A stretch of DNA of 64,000 nucleotides from Pyxidicoccus parkwaysis (GTDB lineage: Bacteria > Myxococcota > Myxococcia > Myxococcales > Myxococcaceae): positions 8,732,001 to 8,796,000 of the forward strand of contig NZ_CP071090.1 of the NCBI RefSeq assembly GCF_017301735.1, written 5' to 3'. Positions 28,082-36,161 of this stretch are shown piece by piece. The translations under genes and the position numbers were made by a program. Numbering within the stretch: position 1 is the first letter of the stretch; every line of letters begins with the position of its first letter. The notes below the pieces were generated by a model that was not told where the DNA came from, made no database searches, and worked only from the letters and a program-made list of their open reading frames with translations.

Positions 28082-28591
28082 CTACAGGCCGAAGCGGAGG
28101 GTGAACTCGACTTCGCTCTCGGCGCCTCGGGCGTCGAGGCAGTGCACGACAACCTGGTAGGTCTGCCCGCCGAGTCCGGAGGCGGGGGCAATGACGTTGG
28201 AGAGGTCTCTCGCGCTGGAGCGGCGGCCGTAGGTCACCTGCGGCACCAGCCGAACGCCGCTGACGGTGGGCGGCTCGCCCACGTGGCCGCTGCGGATGCA
28301 GCGCGCGTCGTCACCGGACACGCCGCCGTCACAGCCGGGCAGGCCCGCGAGGTCCAACCGCTGGTCCGTAGGCTCGAGCTGCGTGGGTGAGCGGCCGATG
28401 AGGCGGAAGCGTGAGAGGAGGTACTGACGGCCCGCGTCGGCACAGGCCACGAGCTCCTCGCTGGAGCGGAAGCTGCTCGCCGCTCCGCGCTCCGCGCCGG
28501 AGAAGCTGATGGCGGCCATGGCCAGCACCGTCACCACCGCGAGCAGCACCACGACCAGCAGCAATACCGAGCCTCGATGATGGGACGTCAT
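28082..28591 (-). CDS. pilX: PilX-like minor pilin
   Basis: A 169-residue protein with a short basic leader, RGSVLLLVVVLLAVVTVLAM and a long hydrophobic helix, the PilX type of N-terminus, which lacks the FTLIE box. The remaining 130 residues form a small extracellular domain with Cys pairs (ACADAGRQ, GCDG, RCIRSG, HCLDARG). PilX-class minor pilins help build the priming complex that presents PilY1. GGAGG lies 7 nt upstream of ATG 28591. It is 32 nt before pilY1. Confidence 0.82.
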   Translation of the reverse strand: MTSHHRGSVLLLVVVLLAVVTVLAMAAISFSGAERGAASSFRSSEELVACADAGRQYLLSRFRLIGRSPTQLEPTDQRLDLAGLPGCDGGVSGDDARCIRSGHVGEPPTVSGVRLVPQVTYGRRSSARDLSNVIAPASGLGGQTYQVVVHCLDARGAESEVEFTLRFGL

Positions 28592-28594
28592 GGT

Positions 28595-29713
28595 TCAGCC
28601 TCCAGCGCAGAGGAGCCCGTCGGCGGGCATGCGGCCCGTGCATGCGCCGGGCGTGGTGGTGTCCTGGGAGTAGGCCGGCAGCGGCATCTCCGTGGAGCGC
28701 AGGTTCCGGGGCACGAGCGTCGTCTCGTAGAGGAAGCGCCGGTACCCGGCCGGCGCGGGCATCGCCGTCTCGCCGGCCATGGCGGGAATGCGCGCCTCCA
28801 TCCCCGCCTCGCGCAGCACCGAGTCCGCCATCGACGCCCGCGCCACGAGCCGCACGCGAACAGCGCGCACGTTGGCCGGGTTGTCATTGAGGCGCAGCGG
28901 CGAGCCCGCGGGCGTCTCGTAATCCGGTGGCGGGTGGGCTACGTCCCAGCGGGGCACGAAGGCGGCACCGTTCTCCCGCAGGAAGGTGACGCGCAGGGCC
29001 TCGATGCCCTCCGCGATGGGCTCGCCCACCGCGTCCGGCCTCGCGCCCAGCCCGTGCGCGCGGAAGAGGTACGGCCTGGGCGGCGTGCCCGGACTGCCGT
29101 CGTCGTCCACCAGTTGCACCGAGTAGTCGTGCACGTCCACCTTGAAGACGCGCGCGGGCAGGCCCACCGCCCCGTCGAAGCACGGCTCGTCGAACACCGC
29201 GCCCAGGTTCGGGAACACGCCCGTCGCGGGCTCGAGCGGCAGCTCGGTGGCGCCATTCGAAGCGGGCACGTCCTGCGACAGCCGGCCATAGCCCCACCGC
29301 ATCGCCCCGGGACACACCACCTGGAGAATCTGTCCCCGGCGCAGCGACACCGGCAGCGACGCCACGTGGATGCTCCCGGCGGACGCCCCATCCGGCTGCG
29401 CGACGGCGGCGCTGAACATCAAGTCGCGCGAGCGCACCACCAGCCGGTCCGACGCATTGGGCCCCGAGCCCGACCAGCCATCCGGCAGTCCAAAGGCATA
29501 CGCGGGCTCCAGCCCGTAGCCCGCCATGCGGACCTGCCGCGTCAGGTCATGCAGCGCCTGCCGCATGCCGGCCTGTCCACCGCGGATGCCCTCCTGCGTG
29601 TAGATGCCTCGCGTGAAGGCGATGAAGGCCGCCGCCACCGCGAGCACGGTGAGCATGGCCACCGTGGTGCCCATCAACATCTCAATCAACGTGAAGCCCC
29701 GTCGCGTGCGCAT
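28595..29713 (-). CDS. pilW: PilW-like minor pilin
   Basis: A 372-residue prepilin. The type III signal MRTRRGFTLIEMLMGTTVAM is cut after Gly by the prepilin peptidase. ATG 29713 shares a base with the pilV stop (TGATG). The open frame continues upstream, but only this start places the leader at the N-terminus. PilW is the largest minor pilin in such operons and contributes to the tip complex. A large extracellular domain contains CPGAMRWGYG and PCFDGA. Confidence 0.9.
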   Translation of the reverse strand: MRTRRGFTLIEMLMGTTVAMLTVLAVAAAFIAFTRGIYTQEGIRGGQAGMRQALHDLTRQVRMAGYGLEPAYAFGLPDGWSGSGPNASDRLVVRSRDLMFSAAVAQPDGASAGSIHVASLPVSLRRGQILQVVCPGAMRWGYGRLSQDVPASNGATELPLEPATGVFPNLGAVFDEPCFDGAVGLPARVFKVDVHDYSVQLVDDDGSPGTPPRPYLFRAHGLGARPDAVGEPIAEGIEALRVTFLRENGAAFVPRWDVAHPPPDYETPAGSPLRLNDNPANVRAVRVRLVARASMADSVLREAGMEARIPAMAGETAMPAPAGYRRFLYETTLVPRNLRSTEMPLPAYSQDTTTPGACTGRMPADGLLCAGG

Positions 29714-30315
29714 CACCGCCCCCCGTTGAGTCCCGTGAGCGACACCGGGTTGAACTTGATGACCTGGCTGGTGACGCGGCGGACGGAGCGGCCGTCGTTC
29801 CACGTCACCAGCACCCACACCACCTTGCGAGCCCCCGAGTGCGCCTGCGGCGCGGGCACCGGCCGGCCGTCCGAGTCCACCTCGGTGACGACGAAGTAGC
29901 GCCGGTAGCGGTCCCACTGCCCCGAGCCGATGGGGAAGTCCGCCTCCGGCAGCCCATGCCAGGGCTGTGAGTGGAGCTGCGTCTCACCATGCAGACATGC
30001 GACGTACGCGTCATGTCCGGGCGCGGCGGCGTCGAGCAGCAGCCCGGCCGCGTCTGTCGGGTCGTCCGCGCAGGGCGAGCCCGAGGGAATCAGCCTCGGG
30101 TCGTCGTAGGCCCAGAGCTGCACCTGGGCCACCAGGTCCGTGGCCACCGCCACCGCGTGCACGTGACGACGCGCGGCGGCGGTGGAGGTGCGCGCCTGGA
30201 TGATGGCGCCGAGCAGCCCCGTCATGCCAAGCATGAAGACGACGGCGGCGACCATCGCCTCGATGAGAGAGAAGCCGGCGGCGCGGCGTGAAGGCTTGCG
30301 AGTCATGGCGGTCAT
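29713..30315 (-). CDS. pilV: PilV-like minor pilin
   Basis: A 200-residue prepilin starting at ATG 30315, overlapping the fimU stop as ATGA. The signal RRAAGFSLIEAMVAAVVFML carries the conserved Gly(-1) and Glu(+5). The extracellular part has Cys in GSPCADDP and YVACLHGE that could form a disulfide. It sits in the order fimU-pilV-pilW-pilX-pilY1 seen in many type IVa pilus minor-pilin operons. Confidence 0.9.
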   Translation of the reverse strand: MTAMTRKPSRRAAGFSLIEAMVAAVVFMLGMTGLLGAIIQARTSTAAARRHVHAVAVATDLVAQVQLWAYDDPRLIPSGSPCADDPTDAAGLLLDAAAPGHDAYVACLHGETQLHSQPWHGLPEADFPIGSGQWDRYRRYFVVTEVDSDGRPVPAPQAHSGARKVVWVLVTWNDGRSVRRVTSQVIKFNPVSLTGLNGGR

Positions 30316-31079
30316 GGGTGTCCGTCGAAGGAGCGGAAGAGGCCGGTGCCCAGCAGCACGAGGGCGCGCACGTCGGCGTTCTCCTCGCGACCGCCGAAGA
30401 CGATGGAGCCCGCGCCGCGCACGTCCTCGCGCCCCTCCGCGTCGAGGAGCGACACGCGCCCGTCCGGCTCGAAGAGGATGGCGCCGCGCACCGTGCCTCC
30501 GGACTGCGAGCAGAAGGTGCAGGGCTTGTCGTCGGGCACCTGGCAGAACGGCGGCGGGAAGGCCCACGCACCATCCGTGGTGCCCGAGGACAGCTCCACC
30601 GAGGGCGCGCTCGCGCCACCACAGCTCGGCTGGATGGAAGGACGCGCCAGCGCGCGGTATCCCCTGGTCGCCAGTTGCACGGCGTCACCGAACTGGCCCG
30701 AGTCCAGCACGCGGAACGTGGAGCCCGAGGGCGCGGGCAAGGGCGGCAGCAGGTCCTCCGGCCTGCGCCACCGGGGGTGCTCCGCCATGGACTCATCGAG
30801 GAGGAACCACGGGTCCACCAGCGTCCAGAAGCGGATGCGCGCATCGGGCCCCGGGGCACCTTCCGACGTGTCGATGAGCACCGCCGTGCGGACACCACGG
30901 CCCAGGCTGTGTGCGCGTGCCGCGGACAGGGCGGCGTTGAGCTCCAGCACGCCCCCGGACATGCGCGCCCGCGTGGGCAGCACGCGCAGCGCCATCACGG
31001 ACAGGGAGAGCAGGACGGAGATGATGGCGAGGACCACCATCACCTCGATGAGCGTGAAACCCCCAGGGCGACTTCGCAT
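30312..31079 (-). CDS. fimU: FimT/FimU (GspH-like) minor pilin
   Basis: A 255-residue prepilin; I chose ATG 31079 because GGAG lies 6 nt upstream and the leader MRSRPGGFTLIEVMVVLAII is then at the very N-terminus. The GspH/FimT pattern continues with ARAHSLGRGVRTAV after the helix. A Cys-rich loop (PPFCQVPDDKPCTFC) is unusual for the family. It is the first gene of the minor-pilin operon, so the promoter should be in 31080-31381. Confidence 0.9.
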   Translation of the reverse strand: MRSRPGGFTLIEVMVVLAIISVLLSLSVMALRVLPTRARMSGGVLELNAALSAARAHSLGRGVRTAVLIDTSEGAPGPDARIRFWTLVDPWFLLDESMAEHPRWRRPEDLLPPLPAPSGSTFRVLDSGQFGDAVQLATRGYRALARPSIQPSCGGASAPSVELSSGTTDGAWAFPPPFCQVPDDKPCTFCSQSGGTVRGAILFEPDGRVSLLDAEGREDVRGAGSIVFGGREENADVRALVLLGTGLFRSFDGHP

Positions 31080-31381
31080 CGGCACTCCGCAACGGCAGCT
31101 CCGCCGTGGACCCGCTGCGGGAGACAGGAACCTGCTTCGAGCACGTCGCACCGACGCCCCCGCCCCAGCCCCCCGAGCTGTGAGACCCTCTGCGCGCGCG
31201 ATTGCGTGCGCATCCGTCGCCGCCCATCCACCTCGCCCGGAATGAACGGTGGATATGGTTTTTCGGTTCCACGCCGTACCGCAGGGCAGGTGCGTGAATT
31301 AGCGAACGGTGCTCCGCGATTCAGACGGAGCGCGTGTCCGCCGTGCATCGGCGCGTGTGTCATCCCGAAGGCAGGTGCCGC
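31080..31381. other. Intergenic region upstream of the minor-pilin operon
   Basis: This 302-bp stretch lies between fimU and the end of the preceding lipoprotein gene on the same strand. It contains a less GC-rich patch near 31245-31275 (GGATATGGTTTTTCGG on the plus strand), the most likely place for the operon's promoter. I could not identify a convincing sigma-54 or sigma-70 motif, and no open frame there looks like a gene. Confidence 0.5.
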
Positions 31382-32287
31382 CTATTCCGCGCCGAGTGCT
31401 ACGTCGAGAGCCTCCAGCAATTCACCCGTCGGAGCACCGGGAAGCGCGTCGCACATGCGCACGAGGCCGCGCTTCATTTCCAGCCGCTGCGGGTGCTCCT
31501 TCGCCTCGCGGGCCAGCGACTCCGGCTCCACCGGCTGCGCCAGCAGCAGGGCGCAGGTGCGGAAGGTCTCCAGCGTGTCCTCGCCGTCCTCCTGGAAGGT
31601 GACGGGCTCGCCGTCCAGCAGCACGTTGGTGAAGAACTCCTCGCGCAGTTCGTCCGCGGTGAGCACCAGTGTCCCGTGGGACGTCAGGCGCGGCGCAGGC
31701 GGCTCACCGCCGCCTCCGGCAAGCTCCACCATGCCATCCACGGACTGGTGCTGGCAGGGTAGCTCGCGCGTGGCCACCACCTCATCCGCCTTGCGCGCCG
31801 AGTGCGTCTCGCCGCTCCGCGACATCAGGACGAGGCCCGACACCAGCGCGGGCACGCCGAGGATGAGGAGTCCCGTGCCCCACCCCGTGGCCAGCTCGCG
31901 GTTGGACGCGCCGTAGTGGCCCTCTCGGTCGATGGCGAGGTCGTGCGGCTCGTTCGAGAAGAGTGAGCGCCCCAGCAGAAGGCCTGCCCCCAGGGCGGTG
32001 AAGACACCGCCGGAGCTCGCCGCCGCCGCAGCGCCTCGCGAGGAGTGGGTGGTGATGACGTCCTCGGCGTACTCCTCGTGGTACTCCGTGCGGCAGACAT
32101 CCGCCTGCGTGAAGTGCAGGGTGAGTGTGGGCCACTTCGCCTCCACCCGCGCATAGGGCAGGCGCTCTCCGAGTGGCTTCTGCTGCGTGTACGTGCGCAC
32201 CAGAGGGCCGCGCTCGGTGCGCCGCTCCATGTCCAGGGGCGTGCATCCCACCGCGAGGACGAGCACCGCCGCGCCGAGCCGCTTCAT
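31382..32287 (-). CDS. Lipoprotein of unknown function with two hydrophobic segments
   Basis: A 301-residue protein beginning MKRLGAAVLVLAVGC, a clear signal peptidase II site. After an N-terminal segment comes a glycine/alanine-rich hydrophobic region (VFTALGAGLLLGRSLF) and a second hydrophobic stretch (WGTGLLILGVPALVSGLVLM), so part may insert in a membrane. The C-terminal domain has LTADELREEFFTNVLLDGEPVTF and two Cys (RTCALLL, VRMCDAL). The family is not recognised. It overlaps the upstream lipoprotein gene by 4 nt, so the two probably work together. Confidence 0.78.
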   Translation of the reverse strand: MKRLGAAVLVLAVGCTPLDMERRTERGPLVRTYTQQKPLGERLPYARVEAKWPTLTLHFTQADVCRTEYHEEYAEDVITTHSSRGAAAAASSGGVFTALGAGLLLGRSLFSNEPHDLAIDREGHYGASNRELATGWGTGLLILGVPALVSGLVLMSRSGETHSARKADEVVATRELPCQHQSVDGMVELAGGGGEPPAPRLTSHGTLVLTADELREEFFTNVLLDGEPVTFQEDGEDTLETFRTCALLLAQPVEPESLAREAKEHPQRLEMKRGLVRMCDALPGAPTGELLEALDVALGAE

Positions 32288-32652
32288 GGCTCACCTCCCT
32301 GCTCCCGGAAGAAGCCCGCCACGTCCTGGCACTGATTGAGGAAGCGAAGGCTGTCCCCGCAGGACGGAGGCGACTGAGTGGTGGTGCCGTTCGTCAGCAG
32401 CAGCTCACGGCAGTCGAGGACGCGCTCGCGCGTGGGCTGGGAGAAGGCGAAGTCCTCCTCTCGGCAGCCGGTGCGTTCCAGCAGGGTGAATTCGCAGTCG
32501 AGCCCGGGAGCGAGCTGCTCTCCGACTCCGGGGCAGGCGGCTGTCTGGCACAGGCGGTTGACGACATCCTGGCAGACGGCCGAGTCCGGTGCTGGGGGTC
32601 CGGAGCAGGCGAACAGACAGGCCAGGGGCCACAAGACATGGAGGGTTCTCAC
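32284..32652 (-). CDS. Small Cys-rich lipoprotein
   Basis: A 122-residue protein with a lipoprotein signal (LWPLACLFAC). The mature part has about nine Cys, for example SAVCQDVVNRLCQTAACPG, DCEF, GCREEDF, DCREL, SCGD and QCQDV, consistent with a disulfide-stabilised domain. This style (CxDxxxRLCxxxxCPG) is common among small myxobacterial lipoproteins of unknown role. It starts at GTG 32652 and is coupled to the following lipoprotein gene through an ATGA overlap. Confidence 0.78.
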   Translation of the reverse strand: MRTLHVLWPLACLFACSGPPAPDSAVCQDVVNRLCQTAACPGVGEQLAPGLDCEFTLLERTGCREEDFAFSQPTRERVLDCRELLLTNGTTTQSPPSCGDSLRFLNQCQDVAGFFREQGGEP

Positions 32653-32692
32653 GGCGCTTCCACGCTAGGCACAGGGGGATTAAACGGCCCGC

Positions 32693-33559
32693 ATGTCCCA
32701 GACCTATTTGTCACTCACAGTGGAGTTGCCCGAAGAAGCGTCGGAGGCCGTACAGGATCTCCTCCATGAGTCGGGGGCGCTGGGCCTCGAGGTGCGAGAC
32801 CGCGAGACGCCGCCGATGCCGGGCGTGCGCGGACCGAAGCAGGGCGAGGCCATCGTCATCGGCTATTTCGACGACCGCGACACGGCCGAGGCCGCGCAGG
32901 CCGAAGTACAGGAGTCCCATCCCGACGCGCGCGTGGCGCTGGATGAACAGCCGCAGCAGGACTGGAGCAACGAGTGGAAGTCGCTCATCAAGTCCGTGCA
33001 CGTGGGCCGGCTGTGGGTGGGCCCGCCGTGGGACGTGGCGAACGCGCCCGCGGACGCGGTGCGGCTGGTGATTGAGCCGAAGATGGCGTTCGGCACGGGA
33101 GACCACCCGACGACAGCGCTGTGCCTGGCGGCGGTGGACGCGTACATGAAGGACCACCCCGGCGCGAGCGTGCTGGACGTGGGCACCGGCACGGGCGTGC
33201 TGGCCATCGCCGCGAAGAAGCTGGGCGCGGGCCGCGTGGTGGGCACGGACAACGACCCGACGTCGGTGGAGTTGGCGAAGGAGAACACCACGGACAACGG
33301 GACGCCGGACATCGACGTGTCGGGGAAGGAACTGACGCTGGTGGAGGGCACCTTCGATTTGGTGCTCGCGAACATCCTGGCGAACACGTTGATTGAGCTG
33401 GCGCCGCTGATTGCGCCGAAGGTGAAGGACCGGGCGGTGCTCGCGGGCGTGCTGGCGCACCAGCGCGCGGACGTGGAGGCGGCCTACCGGAATCTCGGCT
33501 TCACCGTGCTGGAGGGTGCGCAGCAGGGTGAGTGGGTTCGCATCGACTTGAAGCGGTGA
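32693..33559 (+). CDS. prmA: PrmA, ribosomal protein L11 methyltransferase
   Basis: A 288-residue class I SAM-dependent methyltransferase. The N-terminal ~60 residues form the substrate-binding domain of PrmA, followed by the linker MAFGTGDHPTT (residues 131-141), diagnostic for PrmA. SAM-binding motif I is LDVGTGTGVLAIAAKKLGA (from residue 161), with the acidic residue in VGTDNDP. The N-[IV]-L-A-N motif appears as LVLANILANTLIEL. It trimethylates ribosomal protein L11 in E. coli. The gene stands alone and is followed by a hairpin terminator. Confidence 0.94.
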   Translation: MSQTYLSLTVELPEEASEAVQDLLHESGALGLEVRDRETPPMPGVRGPKQGEAIVIGYFDDRDTAEAAQAEVQESHPDARVALDEQPQQDWSNEWKSLIKSVHVGRLWVGPPWDVANAPADAVRLVIEPKMAFGTGDHPTTALCLAAVDAYMKDHPGASVLDVGTGTGVLAIAAKKLGAGRVVGTDNDPTSVELAKENTTDNGTPDIDVSGKELTLVEGTFDLVLANILANTLIELAPLIAPKVKDRAVLAGVLAHQRADVEAAYRNLGFTVLEGAQQGEWVRIDLKR

Positions 33560-33566
33560 GGACTCG

Positions 33567-33593
33567 GGGCGCCGTTCCTCGTGGACGGCGCCC
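33567..33593 (+). terminator. Hairpin terminator after prmA
   Basis: A perfect 9-bp stem, GGGCGCCGT (33567-33575) and ACGGCGCCC (33585-33593), with a 9-nt loop, lies 8 nt after the prmA stop. It is followed by pyrimidine-rich DNA without a real T-run, usual for GC-rich genomes. It probably also serves the convergent SMI1/KNR4 gene. Confidence 0.6.
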
Positions 33594-33617
33594 TGCTCTC
33601 CTGTCGGAGCGAGCGCT

Positions 33618-34076
33618 CTACTCGTTCAACCAGAAGAACTGGTCTCCACTGTTGAGCGCTCGCTCCAGAAACTCACTGAAGGACGCCGCAATCCTCCGGG
33701 CCTCGCGCGGGTATGTCTCGTGGTACGCGTCGAGGAGCGGGTAGGGTTCCCCTGGCTGGCTCGCGTCCACGAGAACGAAGTCGGAGTCCTGGCAGTCCAC
33801 GAGCGGGAACCACGAGGCGGCAGGCGGAGCACCCTTGTCCCTGAAGCGGACGCGCTCCGTCTTCCGCTGGATGTTCTCGAGGGAGAGGATGCTGTAGTTC
33901 GCCTCCGGCAACCGCCGGAAGAGCTCCGCGCCATTGCAATGCAGATAGAAGGTGCGCAACTGCGCATCGAGCCGCCAGCCGGACTCCGCCTCGAACGCGG
34001 CAATCTGCTCAGGGGTGGCGGGTGGGTGCGGGAAGTGAGTGCGGAAGATTTCGGCCAGCAGCTGTTCCATCGTCAT
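33618..34076 (-). CDS. SMI1/KNR4-family protein, candidate immunity protein
   Basis: A 152-residue SMI1/KNR4 (SUKH) fold protein. TPEQIAAFEAESGWRLDAQLRTFYLHCNGAELF is the family signature (hydrophobic-acidic helix, then P/D-x-x-L-xx-F-Y-xx-NGA). The ending FSEFLERALNSGDQFFWL is also typical. SUKH proteins are the commonest immunity proteins of bacterial polymorphic toxins. The start ATG 34076 overlaps the stop of the upstream lipoprotein gene as ATGA, so the pair is co-translated, fitting a toxin-immunity module in toxin-first order. Confidence 0.85.
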   Translation of the reverse strand: MTMEQLLAEIFRTHFPHPPATPEQIAAFEAESGWRLDAQLRTFYLHCNGAELFRRLPEANYSILSLENIQRKTERVRFRDKGAPPAASWFPLVDCQDSDFVLVDASQPGEPYPLLDAYHETYPREARRIAASFSEFLERALNSGDQFFWLNE

Positions 34077-34711
34077 GGCGATTCGACGTAGGGCCTGTCC
34101 GGTCCCACCACGCTCCACTCGCCCCCACGCGTGTAGCACGCAGGGTAGGCGAGGTTGATGACCTCGTGCACTTCGGGAGGCACTGGCAACACGTTGCCCC
34201 GTGCCGTCGGGTCTCCTCCATGCAGTAGGTCGAAGATGTGATGGCCGGGCCAGTTGTTGCCGTCAGTCTGCGGCCACGCTCCGAGCTCGCGTCCCCACTG
34301 ATTTCGGAAGCCTTCTCGAGCGTTGTTCCAGGTACGACGCCGGGATTGGACATCGCTGACGGTGGAGTAATCACAACAGCAGTGCTTGAACGCAAGGTAT
34401 CCGCCTGCCTCTGCGGGCAGGAACGCGAAGCGCCCCTGCCAGTCCCCCTTGAGGTCAGCGAGCCAGATGCAACCCAGCAGCGCGTGCCCTTCGGAAGCAC
34501 AGCGCCGCTCGCACTGGCTCATGTATCTGGCGTTGCACTGCCAGGGCCCGTAGTAGATGACCGTCCGGACGGTGCCGCCCCCAGGGCCTGGCATGGTCGG
34601 GCCTACCCATTTCGCTGATGCGGGCTTCCCGCTGCTGCTCACCGTGGCCGAGCCACAGCCAGCACTTCCCACCATCAGCGCCATCAGCAACGTGCCCGGC
34701 AGCCTGAACAT
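34073..34711 (-). CDS. Lipoprotein with HNH/WHH-like C-terminal domain, candidate toxin
   Basis: A 212-residue protein starting at ATG 34711. Residues 1-18 are a lipoprotein signal (LLMALMVGSAGC). A Cys-rich middle (WQCNARYMSQCERRCASEG, HCCCDYS) leads to a C-terminal domain with NNWPGHHIFDLLHGGDP and NVLPVPPEVHEVINLAYPACY. Paired His in a WxGHHI..LxHGG context, with a later PxVH, resembles HNH-superfamily nuclease toxins (WHH/LHH-like groups). With an SMI1/KNR4 gene directly behind it, a nuclease-immunity pair is likely. In Myxococcus, lipoprotein toxins of the SitA type pass between kin by outer-membrane exchange; this is a possible but unproven parallel. No strong ribosome-binding site is seen. 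Confidence 0.65.
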   Translation of the reverse strand: MFRLPGTLLMALMVGSAGCGSATVSSSGKPASAKWVGPTMPGPGGGTVRTVIYYGPWQCNARYMSQCERRCASEGHALLGCIWLADLKGDWQGRFAFLPAEAGGYLAFKHCCCDYSTVSDVQSRRRTWNNAREGFRNQWGRELGAWPQTDGNNWPGHHIFDLLHGGDPTARGNVLPVPPEVHEVINLAYPACYTRGGEWSVVGPDRPYVESP

Positions 34712-34754
34712 GTCGAGATGGATATCACACCGACGCCATTCGGCCGTTGAAGCG

Positions 34755-34962
34755 TCAGCCCTCCACTCTATCGGCGAGGACGGTGATGCAGCCGTCATGT
34801 TCGGTGCGCGTTACGCGCCTCCCGCCCTGTTCGCAGGTGACGAGGCGCCCCTGCGTGTCCCGGTGTTGCCATTGAGTAGCTGGCGGGTGCGGAACGGAGC
34901 GACTGCGCCGTACGACTGGAGCACTGCGAGAATGCCCTCGTCGAGCTGGCCGAGCTTCATCA
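34755..34962 (-). pseudogene. Remnant of an SMP-30/gluconolactonase gene
   Basis: Two reading frames together give a piece of the gluconolactonase family. From about 34962 one frame reads ...GAVAPFRTRQLLNGNT; after a one-base slip near 34870 the other frame continues RDTQGRLVTCEQGGRRVTRT, then EHDGCITVLADRVEG, and a stop at 34755. In intact family members this stretch reads GNTRDxQGRLVTCEHG.RRVTRTExDGxITVLAD and goes on for over 150 residues (GKRLNSPND...). Both ends are missing and the frame is broken, so it is a relic. It fills the gap between the toxin-like lipoprotein and the YdjM-like gene. Confidence 0.7.
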
Positions 34963-34974
34963 CGAGGCAGTCGC

Positions 34975-36093
34975 CTATGGCTGCGTGCGCACGGGCCGCA
35001 AGTTGCGGTCCAACTCCACCACGGTGGTACCCAGTCCGGTGCCCTGCATCCGTGAGTAGCGCACGTCGCGGATGGTGACGCGCCAGCCCACCGGCGTCTC
35101 CTCGACTTCATACGTGGGCAGGCGCAGCCAGTTGGAGAGCCCGCGAATCTCCGGCACCGCGAGCGCCGCGCGAATGACGGGGCCGGGGTTCGGCTCTCGT
35201 GGCTGGCTCGCGTCGCTGAAGCGGAAGCGGCGCTCCTCCGGCTCCAGGAAGTTGGCGCTGACGAAGTGATAGCGGTCCGGCGCCAGCGCGATGATGTCCC
35301 GCACGAAGGGATTGGCCGGAATGGGGCCGGCGATGGTGCGCTCCACCGGGAGATTCTGTGCGCGCAGCCACGCCAATGCCTCCGGCGCCGCCACCTGCGA
35401 GCCCACCAGGATGGCACCCAGGTACAGCACGAGCCCCACGCCGCACACGGTGGCCACTCGCTGCGCGGAGACCATGCGCGTGCCGCGCACGCGGAGCCAG
35501 AGGATGGCGATGACACCCACGCTCCAGAGGACCTTCGCGGGCCAGGGCACGAAGTCCGGGAGGGTGATGAGCGCCGTGCTGGCCGCGCCCAGCACCACCC
35601 AGCCCGCGATGGAGCCACGCGTGCGCGCATCCGCCATCACCACCGCCGCCCCCGCGAGCAGCCACACCCACGGGTCGATGATGAAGAGCGTGTCCCCGTA
35701 GAACCACGTCCCATCGAAGGGCATCAGCAATCGCACGCCGTACGTGTTGAGCCAGTCCAGCGCGGGGTGACTGAGCACGGACAGCACCGCGCACACCAGC
35801 AACGGGCCGAAGCGCGCGGGTGGCAGGTCCGGGCTCCGCCGTCTGCGCACGTGCTTGTCCCAGAGCAGCATCAACCCCGTGAGCACGAAGGGCCACAGGG
35901 CCAACGCGAGCACGCCGTGCGTCCAGCCGCGCCTCCAGTAGAGCGACGCGTCCGAGCCCGCGAAGGAGACGAAGCCATCCACATCCGGAAGGTTGGCGCC
36001 GATGACGAGCGTCGCGGTGGCCAGCGGCGTGGTCCGCTTCAGCCCCGCCTCCGCCATCCACGCACCAACGAGCGAGTGGGCCAGGTTGTCCAT
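34975..36093 (-). CDS. YdjM-like membrane-bound metal-dependent hydrolase (DUF457 type)
   Basis: A 372-residue protein. MDNLAHSLVGAWMAEAGL, GANLPDVDGFV, YWRRGWTHGVLAL and LSHPALDWLNTYGVRLL match the YdjM/YbcI group, whose His/Asp motifs in membrane helices suggest a metal site. About six hydrophobic segments span residues 25-220. A soluble C-terminal domain of roughly 120 residues follows. Function in this family is poorly known (E. coli YdjM is LexA-regulated). ATG 36093 is the start. It lies 69 nt after the M24 peptidase on the same strand. Confidence 0.85.
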   Translation of the reverse strand: MDNLAHSLVGAWMAEAGLKRTTPLATATLVIGANLPDVDGFVSFAGSDASLYWRRGWTHGVLALALWPFVLTGLMLLWDKHVRRRRSPDLPPARFGPLLVCAVLSVLSHPALDWLNTYGVRLLMPFDGTWFYGDTLFIIDPWVWLLAGAAVVMADARTRGSIAGWVVLGAASTALITLPDFVPWPAKVLWSVGVIAILWLRVRGTRMVSAQRVATVCGVGLVLYLGAILVGSQVAAPEALAWLRAQNLPVERTIAGPIPANPFVRDIIALAPDRYHFVSANFLEPEERRFRFSDASQPREPNPGPVIRAALAVPEIRGLSNWLRLPTYEVEETPVGWRVTIRDVRYSRMQGTGLGTTVVELDRNLRPVRTQP

Positions 36094-36161
36094 GGGCTCG
36101 AATCACTCCGGTGAAAGGGCACCCGCTGCGCGAGAGTATAGGAGACACCCGGCCGCTCCCC

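Noticed and set aside
31080..31381. Sigma-54 promoter upstream of the minor-pilin operon
   Set aside because: I looked for TGGCAC-N5-TTGC on the minus strand and found only weak matches (TGGAACCG followed by no TTGC).
34755..35630. 291-codon minus-strand frame covering the gluconolactonase relic
   Set aside because: Only the last 40 or so residues are family-like; the rest is an out-of-frame reading of the YdjM-like gene.
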